Positions 34,140 through 43,049 of a stretch of 64,000 nucleotides of DNA are shown here, one piece after another. Within the stretch, counting starts at the first letter, position 1; every line of letters begins with the position of its first letter. The stretch spans positions 62,001 to 126,000 of the forward strand of contig NZ_CAKKLV010000015.1 of the NCBI RefSeq assembly GCF_918698115.1. Reading direction: 5' to 3'. This DNA comes from Peribacillus sp. Bi96. GTDB taxonomy: Bacteria > Bacillota > Bacilli > Bacillales > DSM-1321. A program made the position numbers and the translations under genes. The notes below the pieces were generated by a model. That model saw only the letters and a program-made list of their open reading frames with translations. It ran no database searches and had not been told where the DNA came from.

Positions 34140-34465
34140 TGAGGTGATAAGGATGCTTTCTAAACATGATTCTATTCAGCGAGATCAACTTAAAATGATT
34201 ACTTTAGATCAACTGGTGCCACCGAACCATTTGGTTCGTAAAATGGAGGCTGCCATTAATTTCACTTTCATTTATGACTTGGTGAAAGATATGTATTCAG
34301 AGGTAGGATGGCCAATTGGACATGGAAGGTCCAAAAATGGCCTAACATATTGGGCTCGTAGAGCCCCAATCTCTTAACTTTAGGCGAAAATTCAAAAGGG
34401 ATTTCAAAAGGGGCTCGGAATTTTTTAATTCCGAACCCCTTTTGTCTACAAACTGAGGGCTGCCA
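34140..34465 (+). mobile_element. internally deleted IS1182-family element
   Basis: The reading frame from ATG 34153 (RBS GAGGTG) encodes MLSKHDSIQRDQLKMITLDQ, LVPPNHLVRKMEAAINFTFI and YDLVKDMYSEVG, the N-terminus of IS1182-type DDE transposases, then loses homology after about 57 residues. Less than 100 bases later comes a stem GGGGCTCGGAATT / AATTCCGAACCCC and TTTTGTCTACAAACTGAG, which resembles the right end of such elements. About 1.2 kb of transposase is missing, so it cannot move by itself. Its TTTTGTCTACAAACT end is shared with repeat copy B. Confidence 0.7.
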
Positions 34466-34538
34466 ACGCAACCCTCACTATTTATTAAAAAGCACTCCTG
34501 TATGTAGGAATGAAGTTTTTCGGACAACTCGTATTCTC

Positions 34539-35090
34539 TTAGGTATATATAATATTATACGTGGATTTAATCACACTGTTTGGATATTGTTTCATTTCAA
34601 CTAAATCTAATTTAAGACAAGGCTTTACGCTTCCAAATAGAGGTATACCTTCACCGATAATGACTGGATTCACTTTCAGCACCAATTGATCAATGAGTTT
34701 ATGGTTGATTAACGTTCCAGCCAGTTCTCCTCCCCCACATAACCATAGCTTACCGGTCCCTTGCTGTTTGAGGTTTTCAATAAATGCTACAGAGTCACCT
34801 TGGATGAGCTCTACTTCCTCGTTCGATTCGAACTGAAGGGAATTTGAAAATATATAATGCTTTATCCCTTTATAGCCAGGTTCACCCGGCTTAGCTCCAA
34901 AATGAAAACCAAACTCATATGTTTTTCTCCCCATCAACACTGCTTCATATTGCTGAATATCGGATAAAAAATCCGGGACATGTTCCCCTTCAAATAAGAA
35001 AAGTGATTGATTAATATTCCCATCTACAATCCCTTGGTCCGCAATGAAATTGTCTAATGAGACTGCAACATGATAAACCAATTTCCCCAC
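34539..35090 (-). CDS. dihydrofolate reductase family protein (RibD C-terminal type)
   Basis: A 183-residue NADPH-binding reductase of the bacterial YwjB/RibD-C group. Start GTG 35090 has GGAGGG at an 8-base distance; the longer frame would add an unrelated tail. Motifs: LVYHVAVSLDNFIAD, VLMGRKTYEFG and LWLCGGGELAGTLINHKLID, the last being the cofactor loop. These proteins are not classic folate enzymes and the substrate is generally unknown. Stand-alone gene among accessory loci. Confidence 0.85.
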   Translation of the reverse strand: MGKLVYHVAVSLDNFIADQGIVDGNINQSLFLFEGEHVPDFLSDIQQYEAVLMGRKTYEFGFHFGAKPGEPGYKGIKHYIFSNSLQFESNEEVELIQGDSVAFIENLKQQGTGKLWLCGGGELAGTLINHKLIDQLVLKVNPVIIGEGIPLFGSVKPCLKLDLVEMKQYPNSVIKSTYNIIYT

Positions 35091-35153
35091 TTTGTCATCC
35101 CTCCAAGTACATTCTATTCGAGCGCCATTCATGGCTTTAGTAGAAAACTTGTA

Positions 35154-35993
35154 TCATATAGCCATATCCATTATTTTTTTTATGTGGTCTTCTTTTGCTT
35201 CAATATCCACTTGAGTACTTAGGTATTTATTCAATCTAAGGAATTCTGGGAACATACCTCTCATCGTTTTCATGATTTCATTTGAATTACGGCCACAATC
35301 CCAACCTGTCAAAAGGAATAATTGCATTTCATTTAATTTACTTCTTTTACCCTCGATTTTCGTCCATACCCCATAGGGCCCATCTACATGTTCTTCCATT
35401 TCCATATACCAACCAGACACAATTAGCCACCGTATCCTATCAAGATTAGAAAGTGCATAAAATATTTCCTCCCTCATAACAGCTCTGTAAGTTTCATGAA
35501 TAAAAGCAAGCAGCTTTCCTCTCCAATGCTCAACTTCATCTGGTGACGGTTTATAAACTAGTTTTCCTGATTCCTGAATAACATAACTCATCATATTAAA
35601 AGGATCATATAGTACTTCAACCTCTTTTAACCAGATGGATGGTATAACTTCCTTAGGTAATTGATATCAGCTATCCACTTTTACAAAGGTATCATAATGA
35701 GTGATGACATACGGTGAAGAAGGATTGTAGTCTTCGTGAAATGAAACAGTTCCCCAGTTATTGGCCCTATTTCTTTTTCCCTTTAAAAAATCCGCTATCC
35801 GTTCTGGCATGACAATGGTGTGCAAATCTATATCAGAGTAATTATCAAAGTTTCCTTTTGGTAATGAACCGGCTAGGTAAATTGCCAAAACATTAGGATC
35901 TGCTGATAAATCCTTTAATGCATTATTCAATAGAATATCGCGATGTTTTGGTAAAAATGCATCTCTTTCTATATGTTTACTGACAAATCCCAC
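35154..35993 (-). pseudogene. aminoglycoside-nucleotidyltransferase-like gene with one in-frame TGA
   Basis: From ATG 35993 the frame runs 108 codons with IYLAGSLPKGNFDNYSDIDL (GS-x-DxD nucleotidyltransferase site), hits TGA at 35667-35669, and continues in the same frame without shift to 35154, giving a second half with the helical domain (VEHWRGKLLAFIHETYRAVM, LIVSGWYMEMEEHVDG, LFLLTGWDCG). About 279 codons in total, the normal size of this ANT(6)/KNT-like family. The context FVKVDS-stop-YQLPKEVIPS suggests a TGG (Trp) to TGA change. Two separate proteins are unlikely because neither half has its own SD. Confidence 0.75.
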
Positions 35994-36271
35994 ACATTAA
36001 AATTATCCCTTTCTTAGAAAAACCTACAAAACTATATATTCGTGGGGCAGGGAAAAAATCCCTTCTCCCTCTGAATTGTCCTATTGAATAGTAGTCGTTT
36101 CTTCGCATCTGAGAAATTTGCACACCTTCGCCTTTTTACATCGCTGGCTTCCATTCTGCTTCTTCCCGATAATGGGTTTTAAGCAAGATTTCCTTATAGG
36201 AAAATGCTGTATCCATGGTCTAACCGATGTGGTATTATTTTGAATATTAGGATAGAAGGAGGCATCATTTC

Positions 36272-36598
36272 ATGTTATTTGCAAAAACACCTGAACCACC
36301 CTACTACGCTTGTATTTTCACTTCCCAAAGAAGCGATAAAGATGCCGAAAGTTACAACTCTACCGCAGATTTCATGGATGAGCTTGCCGCTCAACAAGAA
36401 GGCTACTTAGGAGTCGAAAGTGTGAGAGATCAAAACGGAGTAGGAATTACTGTATCCTATTGGAGTTCCCTCGATGCCATTAAGCTCTGGAAAGAAAATG
36501 CCGCCCACAAAAAAGCTCAAGAAAAAGGTATGAAAGATTGGTACTCGTCATACACAACCCGGATTTGTAAGGTTGAGAGAGATTATACAAGTAAGTAA
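36272..36598 (+). CDS. antibiotic biosynthesis monooxygenase (ABM) domain protein
   Basis: A 108-residue protein with the dimeric ferredoxin-like ABM fold. It has the usual ACIFTSQRSD start strand, FMDELAAQQEGYLGVESVRD and the SYWSSLDAIKLWKENAAHKKAQ helix. Such proteins act as monooxygenases, heme-degrading enzymes or small-molecule binding proteins; this one has the YbaA/YhgC-like short form. RBS AGGAGG at 8 bases. Its terminator stem follows directly, joined to a dispersed repeat. Confidence 0.85.
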   Translation: MLFAKTPEPPYYACIFTSQRSDKDAESYNSTADFMDELAAQQEGYLGVESVRDQNGVGITVSYWSSLDAIKLWKENAAHKKAQEKGMKDWYSSYTTRICKVERDYTSK

Positions 36599-36654
36599 AA
36601 ATACTAAGATTTCATGTAATTGCATGCCTTTTTTATGATTTTCACTATATAAAA

Positions 36655-36723
36655 AGACCGCTTTTTTAGCGGTCTCAGACTGTAGACAAACTCGAAGAAA
36701 AGCTAGTTTGCCTGTAGTTTTTT
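36655..36723 (+). terminator. double hairpin after the ABM gene: own stem plus repeat-borne terminator
   Basis: AAAAAGACCGCT...AGCGGTCT (stem 36655-36662 with 36668-36675) would be a normal terminator if T residues followed. Instead CAGACTGTAGACAAACTCG begins at 36676 and forms the repeat hairpin, ended by a T run at about 36718-36723. Confidence 0.8.
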
Positions 36724-36880
36724 CTATAATAAACGTTCCCATTGATTTCAGAAATCTGCTCCCTTTCCGCCGACTGTCTGCCAAGCCTCCTCGCCGCAGG
36801 CGTCTGTGGGGTCTTGGCTAGTCAGTTATTCGGCAAGAGTGTCGCAAAATTTCTTCAATCTATTGAGAGGGTCTTAAAAC
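36676..36880 (+). repeat. dispersed intergenic repeat, copy E (diverged core)
   Basis: Leading hairpin as in the other copies and a TAAACGTTCCCATTGATTTC segment, but the GC-rich core (CGCCGACTGTCTGCCAAG, CTCGCCGCAGGCGTCTGTG) is different from copies B and D and forms its own pairing (GCCAAGCC...GGTCTTGGC). Confidence 0.65.
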
Positions 36881-36944
36881 AAAAAAACTAGAGTATAACC
36901 TAGTCTTGTTTTAAAATCTTGGTTCGGGATGAGACTGTTCAGTA

Positions 36945-37095
36945 TCCCCTTATATAGACAAAAGGGTTTCTATCTAAATTCCAAAACAAAGTTGATTGGA
37001 ACGGAAGGTACGAGACTCCTGCGGGGCAAGCGCGTGCCTGGAGTGAATATCAACGTTCAAACTTTACGAACCATCAAAAAAAGTAAAAACATAAC
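36945..37095 (-). repeat. dispersed intergenic repeat, copy F (opposite orientation)
   Basis: Read on the minus strand: GAACGTTGATATTCACTCC, GCACGCGCTTGCCCCGCAG, GAGTCTCGTACCTTCCGTTC, CAATCAACTTTGTTTTGG and ATTTAGATAGAAACCC followed by TTTTGTCT. It lies downstream of the minus-strand GNAT gene, so like the others it points the same way as the gene before it. Confidence 0.85.
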
Positions 37096-37112
37096 CAAGT
37101 TTTCATTTAAAA

Positions 37113-37682
37113 TCATGATAATGAATTAAAGGAAATATCATTAAGATCCTCTTTTATTAGTGAGTACATATATAAATCATCGAATTTGCCACCAGTATAT
37201 TCATAATGCCTCAGCAATCCTTCTCTTCTAAATCCTCGTTTTTCCACTAGTTTTTGGGATGGGTGATTTGTAGGTTCAATTAAAGCTTCAATCCTTTCCA
37301 GGTGAAAGTGACGATACCCATACATAACAACGGCTTCCAACGCTTCCCTAGCAATGCCTTTTCCCCAATGTTCTTTATTTAATTCATATCCAATTTCAGC
37401 TCGATGATGTTTGGTGACCATATTAAGAAAACCACAGCTACCTATAACCTTACCGGAATCTTTTAATGTAATTCCCCATCTAATTCCCGTACCTTCTTGG
37501 AATATAGATTCGTACCACTTAATTTCATCCCATACGTCATTTACTGTTTGGCATGGATCTAATCCCATTGGCTTCACTACATCTGTATCAGATAGATATG
37601 TAAACATATCACCCGCGTCTGCTTTTGTAACTTCCCTTAAAATCAATCGCTTTGTTTCAATAAACGGAAATTCTTTCCCCAT
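37113..37682 (-). CDS. GNAT acetyltransferase, RimJ/RimL type
   Basis: A 189-residue N-acetyltransferase of the ribosomal-protein/spermidine acetylase group. Markers: FIETKRLILREVTKADAGDM at the start, GSCGFLNMVTKHHRAEIGYE, the acetyl-CoA loop NKEHWGKGIAREAL and PTNHPSQKLVEKRGFRREG at the end. The start at 37682 has GAGGAGGGG at the right distance, while the longer frame begins within weaker context. It acetylates an amino group of a protein or small molecule; target unknown. Confidence 0.88.
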   Translation of the reverse strand: MGKEFPFIETKRLILREVTKADAGDMFTYLSDTDVVKPMGLDPCQTVNDVWDEIKWYESIFQEGTGIRWGITLKDSGKVIGSCGFLNMVTKHHRAEIGYELNKEHWGKGIAREALEAVVMYGYRHFHLERIEALIEPTNHPSQKLVEKRGFRREGLLRHYEYTGGKFDDLYMYSLIKEDLNDISFNSLS

Positions 37683-37888
37683 CCAATTCCCCTCCTCTAA
37701 TGTCCCCTTTTTCATATTTTACTGTTTCAATCATTACCTAATTAAAGCCGATAATCAACGATTTATAGATGAAAGAATAAATGTTAATAAAGAAAATGCG
37801 TCCCTACTTTCGTTAAATTCGGATAATAATTAATAGGATAGTTGGTTTATTATGGGGGCTAACTGTCATGGGTTGTAAGGCCTTTTGA

Positions 37889-38071
37889 AAAGAATTAGGG
37901 ATTAATCATACAACCGTTGTGAGTAGGGTTCGTCACTTGGAAACTGAAGGCATGAAAGGACTTGAAGAAAAACGAGGCAAAATAAAAGGCCCCACAATAG
38001 GGCATTTCCCTACTTATTCAGAGAATACAGAAACGAAAATAAAACGATTTGAAGCTGAAATTGGAATATAA
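37889..38071 (+). pseudogene. relic of a transposon-type helix-turn-helix protein (IS3 OrfA-like)
   Basis: The frame reads KELGINHTTVVSRVRHLETE, GMKGLEEKRGKIKGP and ends TKIKRFEAEIGI with a stop. KELGI...TTVVSRV...YEEEGxxGLEEKRG is the pattern of the DNA-binding OrfA protein of IS3-type elements. A TGA stands just before the first readable codon, and no OrfB or terminal repeats are seen. About 60 codons survive. Confidence 0.55.
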
Positions 38072-38376
38072 AAATAGCTCATACCACCCCAAAGATATAA
38101 ATCAACTGCTCTTTTCTTAAACTCAATGTCAAACGTTCTCTTCTTTTCCCCATAAAAAAAATCCACTCATAGTAGACAGAATAGGTTATAAGGCGAGCAT
38201 ACCGCCTGACGACACAAGATTTTTTATTTATTGTGTACAAAATATAGTTTTATTGGATGTAGACTAAAATGATAAATCAATTAAAAAGAAAAATGCTATT
38301 ACACATTCTATATAGAGGTAATGGATACAATATTGTAGTCAAAATGGGTAGCATATACGATGTTCTTAAAGGCAAT
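38072..38376. other. noncoding stretch after the ger operon
   Basis: AT-rich, with AGGCG...CGCCT (near 38191-38207) as the only stem and no T-tract after it. No gene supported. Confidence 0.4.
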
Positions 38377-39471
38377 TTAGTTATGTTTTTTTCTATTCTT
38401 TATAAAAGCTGTCAAAAGAAGTAGTATAGGCACAACAATTTGCAAAGGAATATGTAGGTAGTAAGGTACTTTGTGAATTCCAATATAAATATGTTCAATA
38501 TAATTAGGCGCAATAGCAAACGACAAAGTTAAAATTAAAAGTCCTATGGGTAAGATTAATTTATTTTGGTTCTTTATTTGTAAGATATCTGCTATACCAA
38601 TAACAGTACAATAGAAGAAAACTAACAGTTTAAAAATCCCTAACGTAACCAATGTAATAACAACTAGCGCTTCCAAACGGGTTATAAAATGAGCAATATC
38701 CACAAGAGAAGCAGCTGATAGAAGTGGAAAAATAGATGATTCTACAATATCTTCATTTAAAATCATTATATTAACAATAGAGGAAAAAGCCAAGAAGAGA
38801 CAACTAGCTATAATGGCATATAATCCTATTTTTTTCACTTTCGATTTCTGATCTAGATCAGGAAAAATCATTGAAAAAGCAATCATCTCTCCAAATGGAA
38901 TGGTTAACGCAGTTGGGAAAATTGTATGGAGGATTGGAGACCAATCTCTAGGTATTATAGGCCGTACATTTTCTACATCCAATAACCCATTAATCCATTG
39001 AAAGATAATAATTAAAAATAAAATAGAAAAAAGAAGAACAAATCCAGCTAAAGCTACTCGTCCTATTGTTTGTATCCCTTGTTTAATACCATACATGCAT
39101 ACTCCCATCATCAATGCTGCAAGTATAACTGGAGAAGTATTACGATAGGCCATTATTAATAATAAGGCTGTAAAGTCTCTCAAGATACGCGCTGCCATGT
39201 ACATGAAATAGAGGGCATACAGGAAGCTTATTATTATTCCAATATGCTTCCCCCAGATTAATTGAGTATATTGAGTAAGAGGTAAGGAAGGGTAATAGGT
39301 ATGAAGCTTTGTGTATACTAAATATAGTATACACCCTAATAGGCCTGCAACTATCAAGGAAATCCAGCCATATTTACCTGCAGATCGCCCTACTTCAAGC
39401 AATAGAGCGCTTCCTATTTCAAATAACACAATGAGACAAAAAAATTGAATCGTATTTATTTTCTCTTTCAT
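38377..39471 (-). CDS. spore germination permease, GerAB/GerKB family
   Basis: A 364-residue inner-membrane protein with ten helices of the amino acid permease (APC) fold. It is the ligand-sensing B subunit of a germinant receptor. KINTIQFFCLIVLFEIGSAL (helix 1) and VRPIIPRDWSPILHTIFPTA are typical. Third gene of an A-C-B operon; its start overlaps the GerC stop by 4 bases. Made in the forespore under sigma-G in relatives. The germinant cannot be predicted from the sequence. Confidence 0.93.
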   Translation of the reverse strand: MKEKINTIQFFCLIVLFEIGSALLLEVGRSAGKYGWISLIVAGLLGCILYLVYTKLHTYYPSLPLTQYTQLIWGKHIGIIISFLYALYFMYMAARILRDFTALLLIMAYRNTSPVILAALMMGVCMYGIKQGIQTIGRVALAGFVLLFSILFLIIIFQWINGLLDVENVRPIIPRDWSPILHTIFPTALTIPFGEMIAFSMIFPDLDQKSKVKKIGLYAIIASCLFLAFSSIVNIMILNEDIVESSIFPLLSAASLVDIAHFITRLEALVVITLVTLGIFKLLVFFYCTVIGIADILQIKNQNKLILPIGLLILTLSFAIAPNYIEHIYIGIHKVPYYLHIPLQIVVPILLLLTAFIKNRKKHN

Positions 39472-40694
39472 TGTGTTTCACCTCTTTGGAATTGGTTTGA
39501 ATGTGTACGTGATCCTGCTGTTTTAATCGAAATATCAACGTGAACTTCTGTTTGGGCTTTTTGGTAAAGGGAACTCCATGATTTACGGTAATATTTCCAT
39601 TGAGAAGGATGTTGAAAGGATAATTGTTTACCAAATCCTAATGTGTCCGTTTGATATTTCTGGGTAAGGGCAATCATCTTTTTAATTTCCTTCTTTATTT
39701 CTTCCTCTACAGATTTTTCAATAGGTTGAAGGTCTTTATCATTCTCTAAGGTATATAAGCCCTTTATCTCTTCTATCTCTGCTATCCCTTTTACATTCAT
39801 CTTAAGGTAGGGTATGCCATCTTTGACAGTTGTGTACTTTTTAGATTTTACAGTTAGTAAATGAGCGGTAACAAATTTATGTTTTTCAAAAGGGGCCGTT
39901 ATATACGAAGATTTCATCTCATTATAAGCTATTAATACAGGACGTATTTCATGATTCTTACTCCATGTTACCCATTTATCTTCTTTAAAAAAGGCTGTCC
40001 CATCTATCTCAGGAGAAGTAGGAGATGCTTTTTCTAGGTTAGATAAATCACCTGTACTTTTTTTCTTTTTAGGTAATGCTACAGTTGATATAGCTACTTC
40101 CTGCCCATCATCTTTAATATATTGAATAATTTGACTAATAGTTAACGATTGACCCGTACCTGCTACTTTTTTAATATTCTCTAGATTAGAAATTAACGAG
40201 TTGCTTGGTATCTTATTTAAAGGTGTGAGCGCGTTTAAAATAGAACATGCAGAGGAATTATGGGAAACTGTCACAGCCGTTGATAAACGGACATCGGGCT
40301 CTCGATCAAACAACTCTAGAGCATTAAGTAAACCTTCCTTCGCTATCGCCTCACTTATTACCACTATCTCTAGATGAGGAAAACTAGCTGGACGAGGGAG
40401 TTTCTCGAAGCTCTTCCACATAGCTTCTCCTACGGTTCTTCCTTGTCCTTGATAATTTAATATGGCCGGACCTTGTCCTCCTGTACTGCTAGCTGAAGTA
40501 ACATTGGAAGGATTGACCACCTGTAGAGTAGCCTTATATGTTCCGTCGTTTTCTTTATCCAAGGCCACACCGATTGCAAAACTAATCTGATTTACTTCTT
40601 TATAATCACTACAAGCTGCAAGAAAACTACATAACGAAATGATTGCTAGAACTTTAAACCCTTTAGAAAACGTTCCGATCATGTCTCTCACCAT
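39468..40694 (-). CDS. spore germination lipoprotein, Ger(x)C family
   Basis: A 408-residue lipoprotein subunit of a germinant receptor. A signal peptide ends in the lipobox SFLAAC with the lipid-attachment Cys28, followed by SDYKEVNQISFAIGVALDKE, the conserved beginning of domain 1. GQGRTVGEAMWKSFEKLPRP is another family stretch. The ATG at 40694 or the internal ATG at 40682 could be used. It lies between the A and B subunit genes, the order seen in gerK of B. subtilis. Anchored on the outer face of the spore inner membrane. Confidence 0.93.
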   Translation of the reverse strand: MVRDMIGTFSKGFKVLAIISLCSFLAACSDYKEVNQISFAIGVALDKENDGTYKATLQVVNPSNVTSASSTGGQGPAILNYQGQGRTVGEAMWKSFEKLPRPASFPHLEIVVISEAIAKEGLLNALELFDREPDVRLSTAVTVSHNSSACSILNALTPLNKIPSNSLISNLENIKKVAGTGQSLTISQIIQYIKDDGQEVAISTVALPKKKKSTGDLSNLEKASPTSPEIDGTAFFKEDKWVTWSKNHEIRPVLIAYNEMKSSYITAPFEKHKFVTAHLLTVKSKKYTTVKDGIPYLKMNVKGIAEIEEIKGLYTLENDKDLQPIEKSVEEEIKKEIKKMIALTQKYQTDTLGFGKQLSFQHPSQWKYYRKSWSSLYQKAQTEVHVDISIKTAGSRTHSNQFQRGETQ

Positions 40695-40708
40695 CTCTTT
40701 TAGACCTC

Positions 40709-42184
40709 TTATTTTTCATCTCTTATCTTATTATTTTTTCGCTTCATTTGACGCCAAGGCATTCGAATAAAGTTATCTTGTTGAGCAGCAGTATTAAATG
40801 GAGTCACAGGTAATAAATATGGTACACCAAAAGAATTTAGCTTTGCGATGTGAAAACCAATAAAAAATAAAGAGAGCATAATACCATATAAACCTATAAA
40901 AGCTCCCATAAATAAAAAAACAAATCGCAAGATTCTACCCGTTGCTCCAATGGAATATTGAGGGACAGCAAAGCTGCTGATTGCCGTTAAAGCTACGATA
41001 ATAGTTGAAACAGAAGAGACAAATCCGGCCTCTACAACCCCCTGCCCAATAATTAGAGCACCTACAATGGATGCTGCCTGTCCTGAAGCTCGGGGAATCC
41101 GAATGCCTGCTTCCCGTAGAATCTCAAATGTCACTTCAAGCAAAAAGATTTCGACAACAGTTGGAAAAGGTACTCCTTCTCGTTGTGCTGCAATACTAAC
41201 TGCTAAGTTAGTTGGAATCATTCCAATGTGATGTGTCACTAAAGCTACGTACACACCTGGTGTTAACAATGAAATAATAAAAGAAAATATCCTCAATAAG
41301 CGCATGAGTGAGCTAATATCAGACTTTTCATAATAATCTTCTGCGGTTTTGAAGTGATCCATTAATAGCGTAGGACAGATAAGCCCAAATGGTGTCCCAT
41401 TCACTAAAATGCCTATTCTCCCTTCTAACAAGTTACCAGCCATTACATCTGGCCGTTCTGTATTAAACGTACGGGGAAAGGGAGAGTATGTTTCATCTTC
41501 TAAAAAGCTTTCGATATATCTAGATTCCAATATGCCATCGATTTTAATATTTTTTACTTTCTCTTTTACTTTTTTTAATATAGATGCGTCTACTAAATCC
41601 TCTATATAAAGTATAGCTATATCCGTTTGTGTCCTTTCCCCTAATTTAGAAAACTCAATGCGTAAACTAGGATGTTGAATGCGTGAACGCACGAGAGACG
41701 AATTCGTGCGGATTTTTTCTGTAAAGCTGTCTTTGGGACCGCGAACAAGAACTTGTGTAGTAGGTTCGCTAATGGAGCGAGAATCAATCGATTTAGTCCC
41801 TATCACTAATACTTCTGAACTCTTGTTAAAAAAGATAACTGTATTTCCTGATACAAGAGAAGATAATATAGTATCCCACGTAGACGCTATTTCTACTTCT
41901 GAAGCAGATAATACCTGGTCTTTTAGATAATTGTTTAACTCGGTTGTTCTATTAGGTTCATTGAAATAAAAAGAATCGTTACATACTTCCAAAATAGGTT
42001 TGATAATAGAAGTTTCGATCACTTGTTTATCACAGATCCCATCAATATAGACAATGATTAAATCTACACGGTTATGTAATTGAAATTCTCTAATTAAAAG
42101 GTCTGAATTAGCCCCTAGTTCTTTTTCTAGATGCACCTTAAATTGTTCAATATTTTCATTTATTAGACCACGTTGAATTGCCAT
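40709..42184 (-). CDS. spore germination protein, GerA family
   Basis: A 491-residue A subunit of a germinant receptor: a large N-terminal cytoplasmic domain (about 1-260), then the membrane part with ERPDVMAGNLLEGRIGILVN, TPFGLICPTLL, LTPGVYVALVTHHIGMIPT and GVPFPTVVEIFLLEVTFEI, which are the best conserved stretches of the family. A-C-B order suggests the GerK type. The SD (AAGGAG) is 14 bases from the ATG, longer than usual; an in-frame TAG excludes an earlier start. Pentameric channel function is known for GerA from B. subtilis. Confidence 0.94.
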   Translation of the reverse strand: MAIQRGLINENIEQFKVHLEKELGANSDLLIREFQLHNRVDLIIVYIDGICDKQVIETSIIKPILEVCNDSFYFNEPNRTTELNNYLKDQVLSASEVEIASTWDTILSSLVSGNTVIFFNKSSEVLVIGTKSIDSRSISEPTTQVLVRGPKDSFTEKIRTNSSLVRSRIQHPSLRIEFSKLGERTQTDIAILYIEDLVDASILKKVKEKVKNIKIDGILESRYIESFLEDETYSPFPRTFNTERPDVMAGNLLEGRIGILVNGTPFGLICPTLLMDHFKTAEDYYEKSDISSLMRLLRIFSFIISLLTPGVYVALVTHHIGMIPTNLAVSIAAQREGVPFPTVVEIFLLEVTFEILREAGIRIPRASGQAASIVGALIIGQGVVEAGFVSSVSTIIVALTAISSFAVPQYSIGATGRILRFVFLFMGAFIGLYGIMLSLFFIGFHIAKLNSFGVPYLLPVTPFNTAAQQDNFIRMPWRQMKRKNNKIRDEK

Positions 42185-42434
42185 TTTGGTTTCTAGGTCT
42201 CCTTCTTTAATAACGCTTACATATGCTGATTAGGATAACCTGTAATAGGGGAAATATACCTGAATTGGGCGAGGAGGAGAGGGTATAAAAAATAGCTGAA
42301 GTAGAACTTTTAAAGCTTACTTAACTCAAATTCATAAAAGGAAAATTTGCGTCAGAGAAAAGGAATTTTTACATATACAATGGATGTTTAAAGCACACAA
42401 GTCGATAAAATCCGTAGGAAAAGGAATTGCTTAT

Positions 42435-42722
42435 TTACACAAACTTATTGACGGTCCCTGATAGTGAAAAGCAGCCCTAGGCAATTTTAATATATGAAAT
42501 GAAAGTATCATCCGTTTTTTCACGTGCTCTTTAAAGCATGTTGTCGGAAATACCAATACTAACGACGGAACTGGCTTGCTGCTCACGGGCAAATCGGCAA
42601 TGCCATCCGAAACCGCAGCCCAAATCAAGTACACTCTTATTTCGCAGCTCTGGTATTAGCTATTTTAATACAAGCCATTCCCCCGCAGCTTCAACTGTCC
42701 TTATACGAAAACACCGCTTGTT
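42435..42722 (-). pseudogene. relic of a class I SAM-dependent methyltransferase
   Basis: One minus-strand frame reads TVEAAGEWLVLK, stop, LIPELRNKSVLDLGCGFGWH, CRFAREQQASSVVSIGISDN, ML, stop, RAREKTDDTFISYIKIA, stop. LDLGCGFGWHC is the SAM-binding motif I and the whole order matches YdaC/UbiE-like small methyltransferases. Three stops in 96 codons and missing start and end show that it is dead. Confidence 0.65.
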
Positions 42723-43049
42723 TCCCTACCTCGCCATCTAAATTTCAAACTTCTTCAAATAACACCTTTTCCTATTCACTTTTGACAATTTGTTTTGATT
42801 AAAGCGATCAACAAGTTAAATTGCATGAATTAGGTCTTATCTCCTAATCCCTTTTAAAAGAATAAGTCTTTTTTACTCATCCTTAATAAGTTATCAAGAA
42901 GATAAGCAAACTATACCATATTGCGCCTTTAACGGACTCTCCCTACCTAGGCATAGTTTTCCACAAATTATCTAGGTAGTTAAAACAGAATAAATATATA
43001 AACGTTATTATTAAATGGCTTGACCAAAATTTATTGGGGTGAGTGTTTT
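42723..43049. other. noncoding stretch upstream of the metallophosphatase gene
   Basis: Includes the decayed start of the methyltransferase relic and presumably the promoter of the secreted protein. No hexamer pair is clear enough to call. Confidence 0.35.

Noticed and set aside
35667-35669. TGA read as selenocysteine or recoded
   Set aside because: No SECIS-like hairpin is evident directly behind it and the position fits a lost Trp; simple nonsense mutation is more likely.
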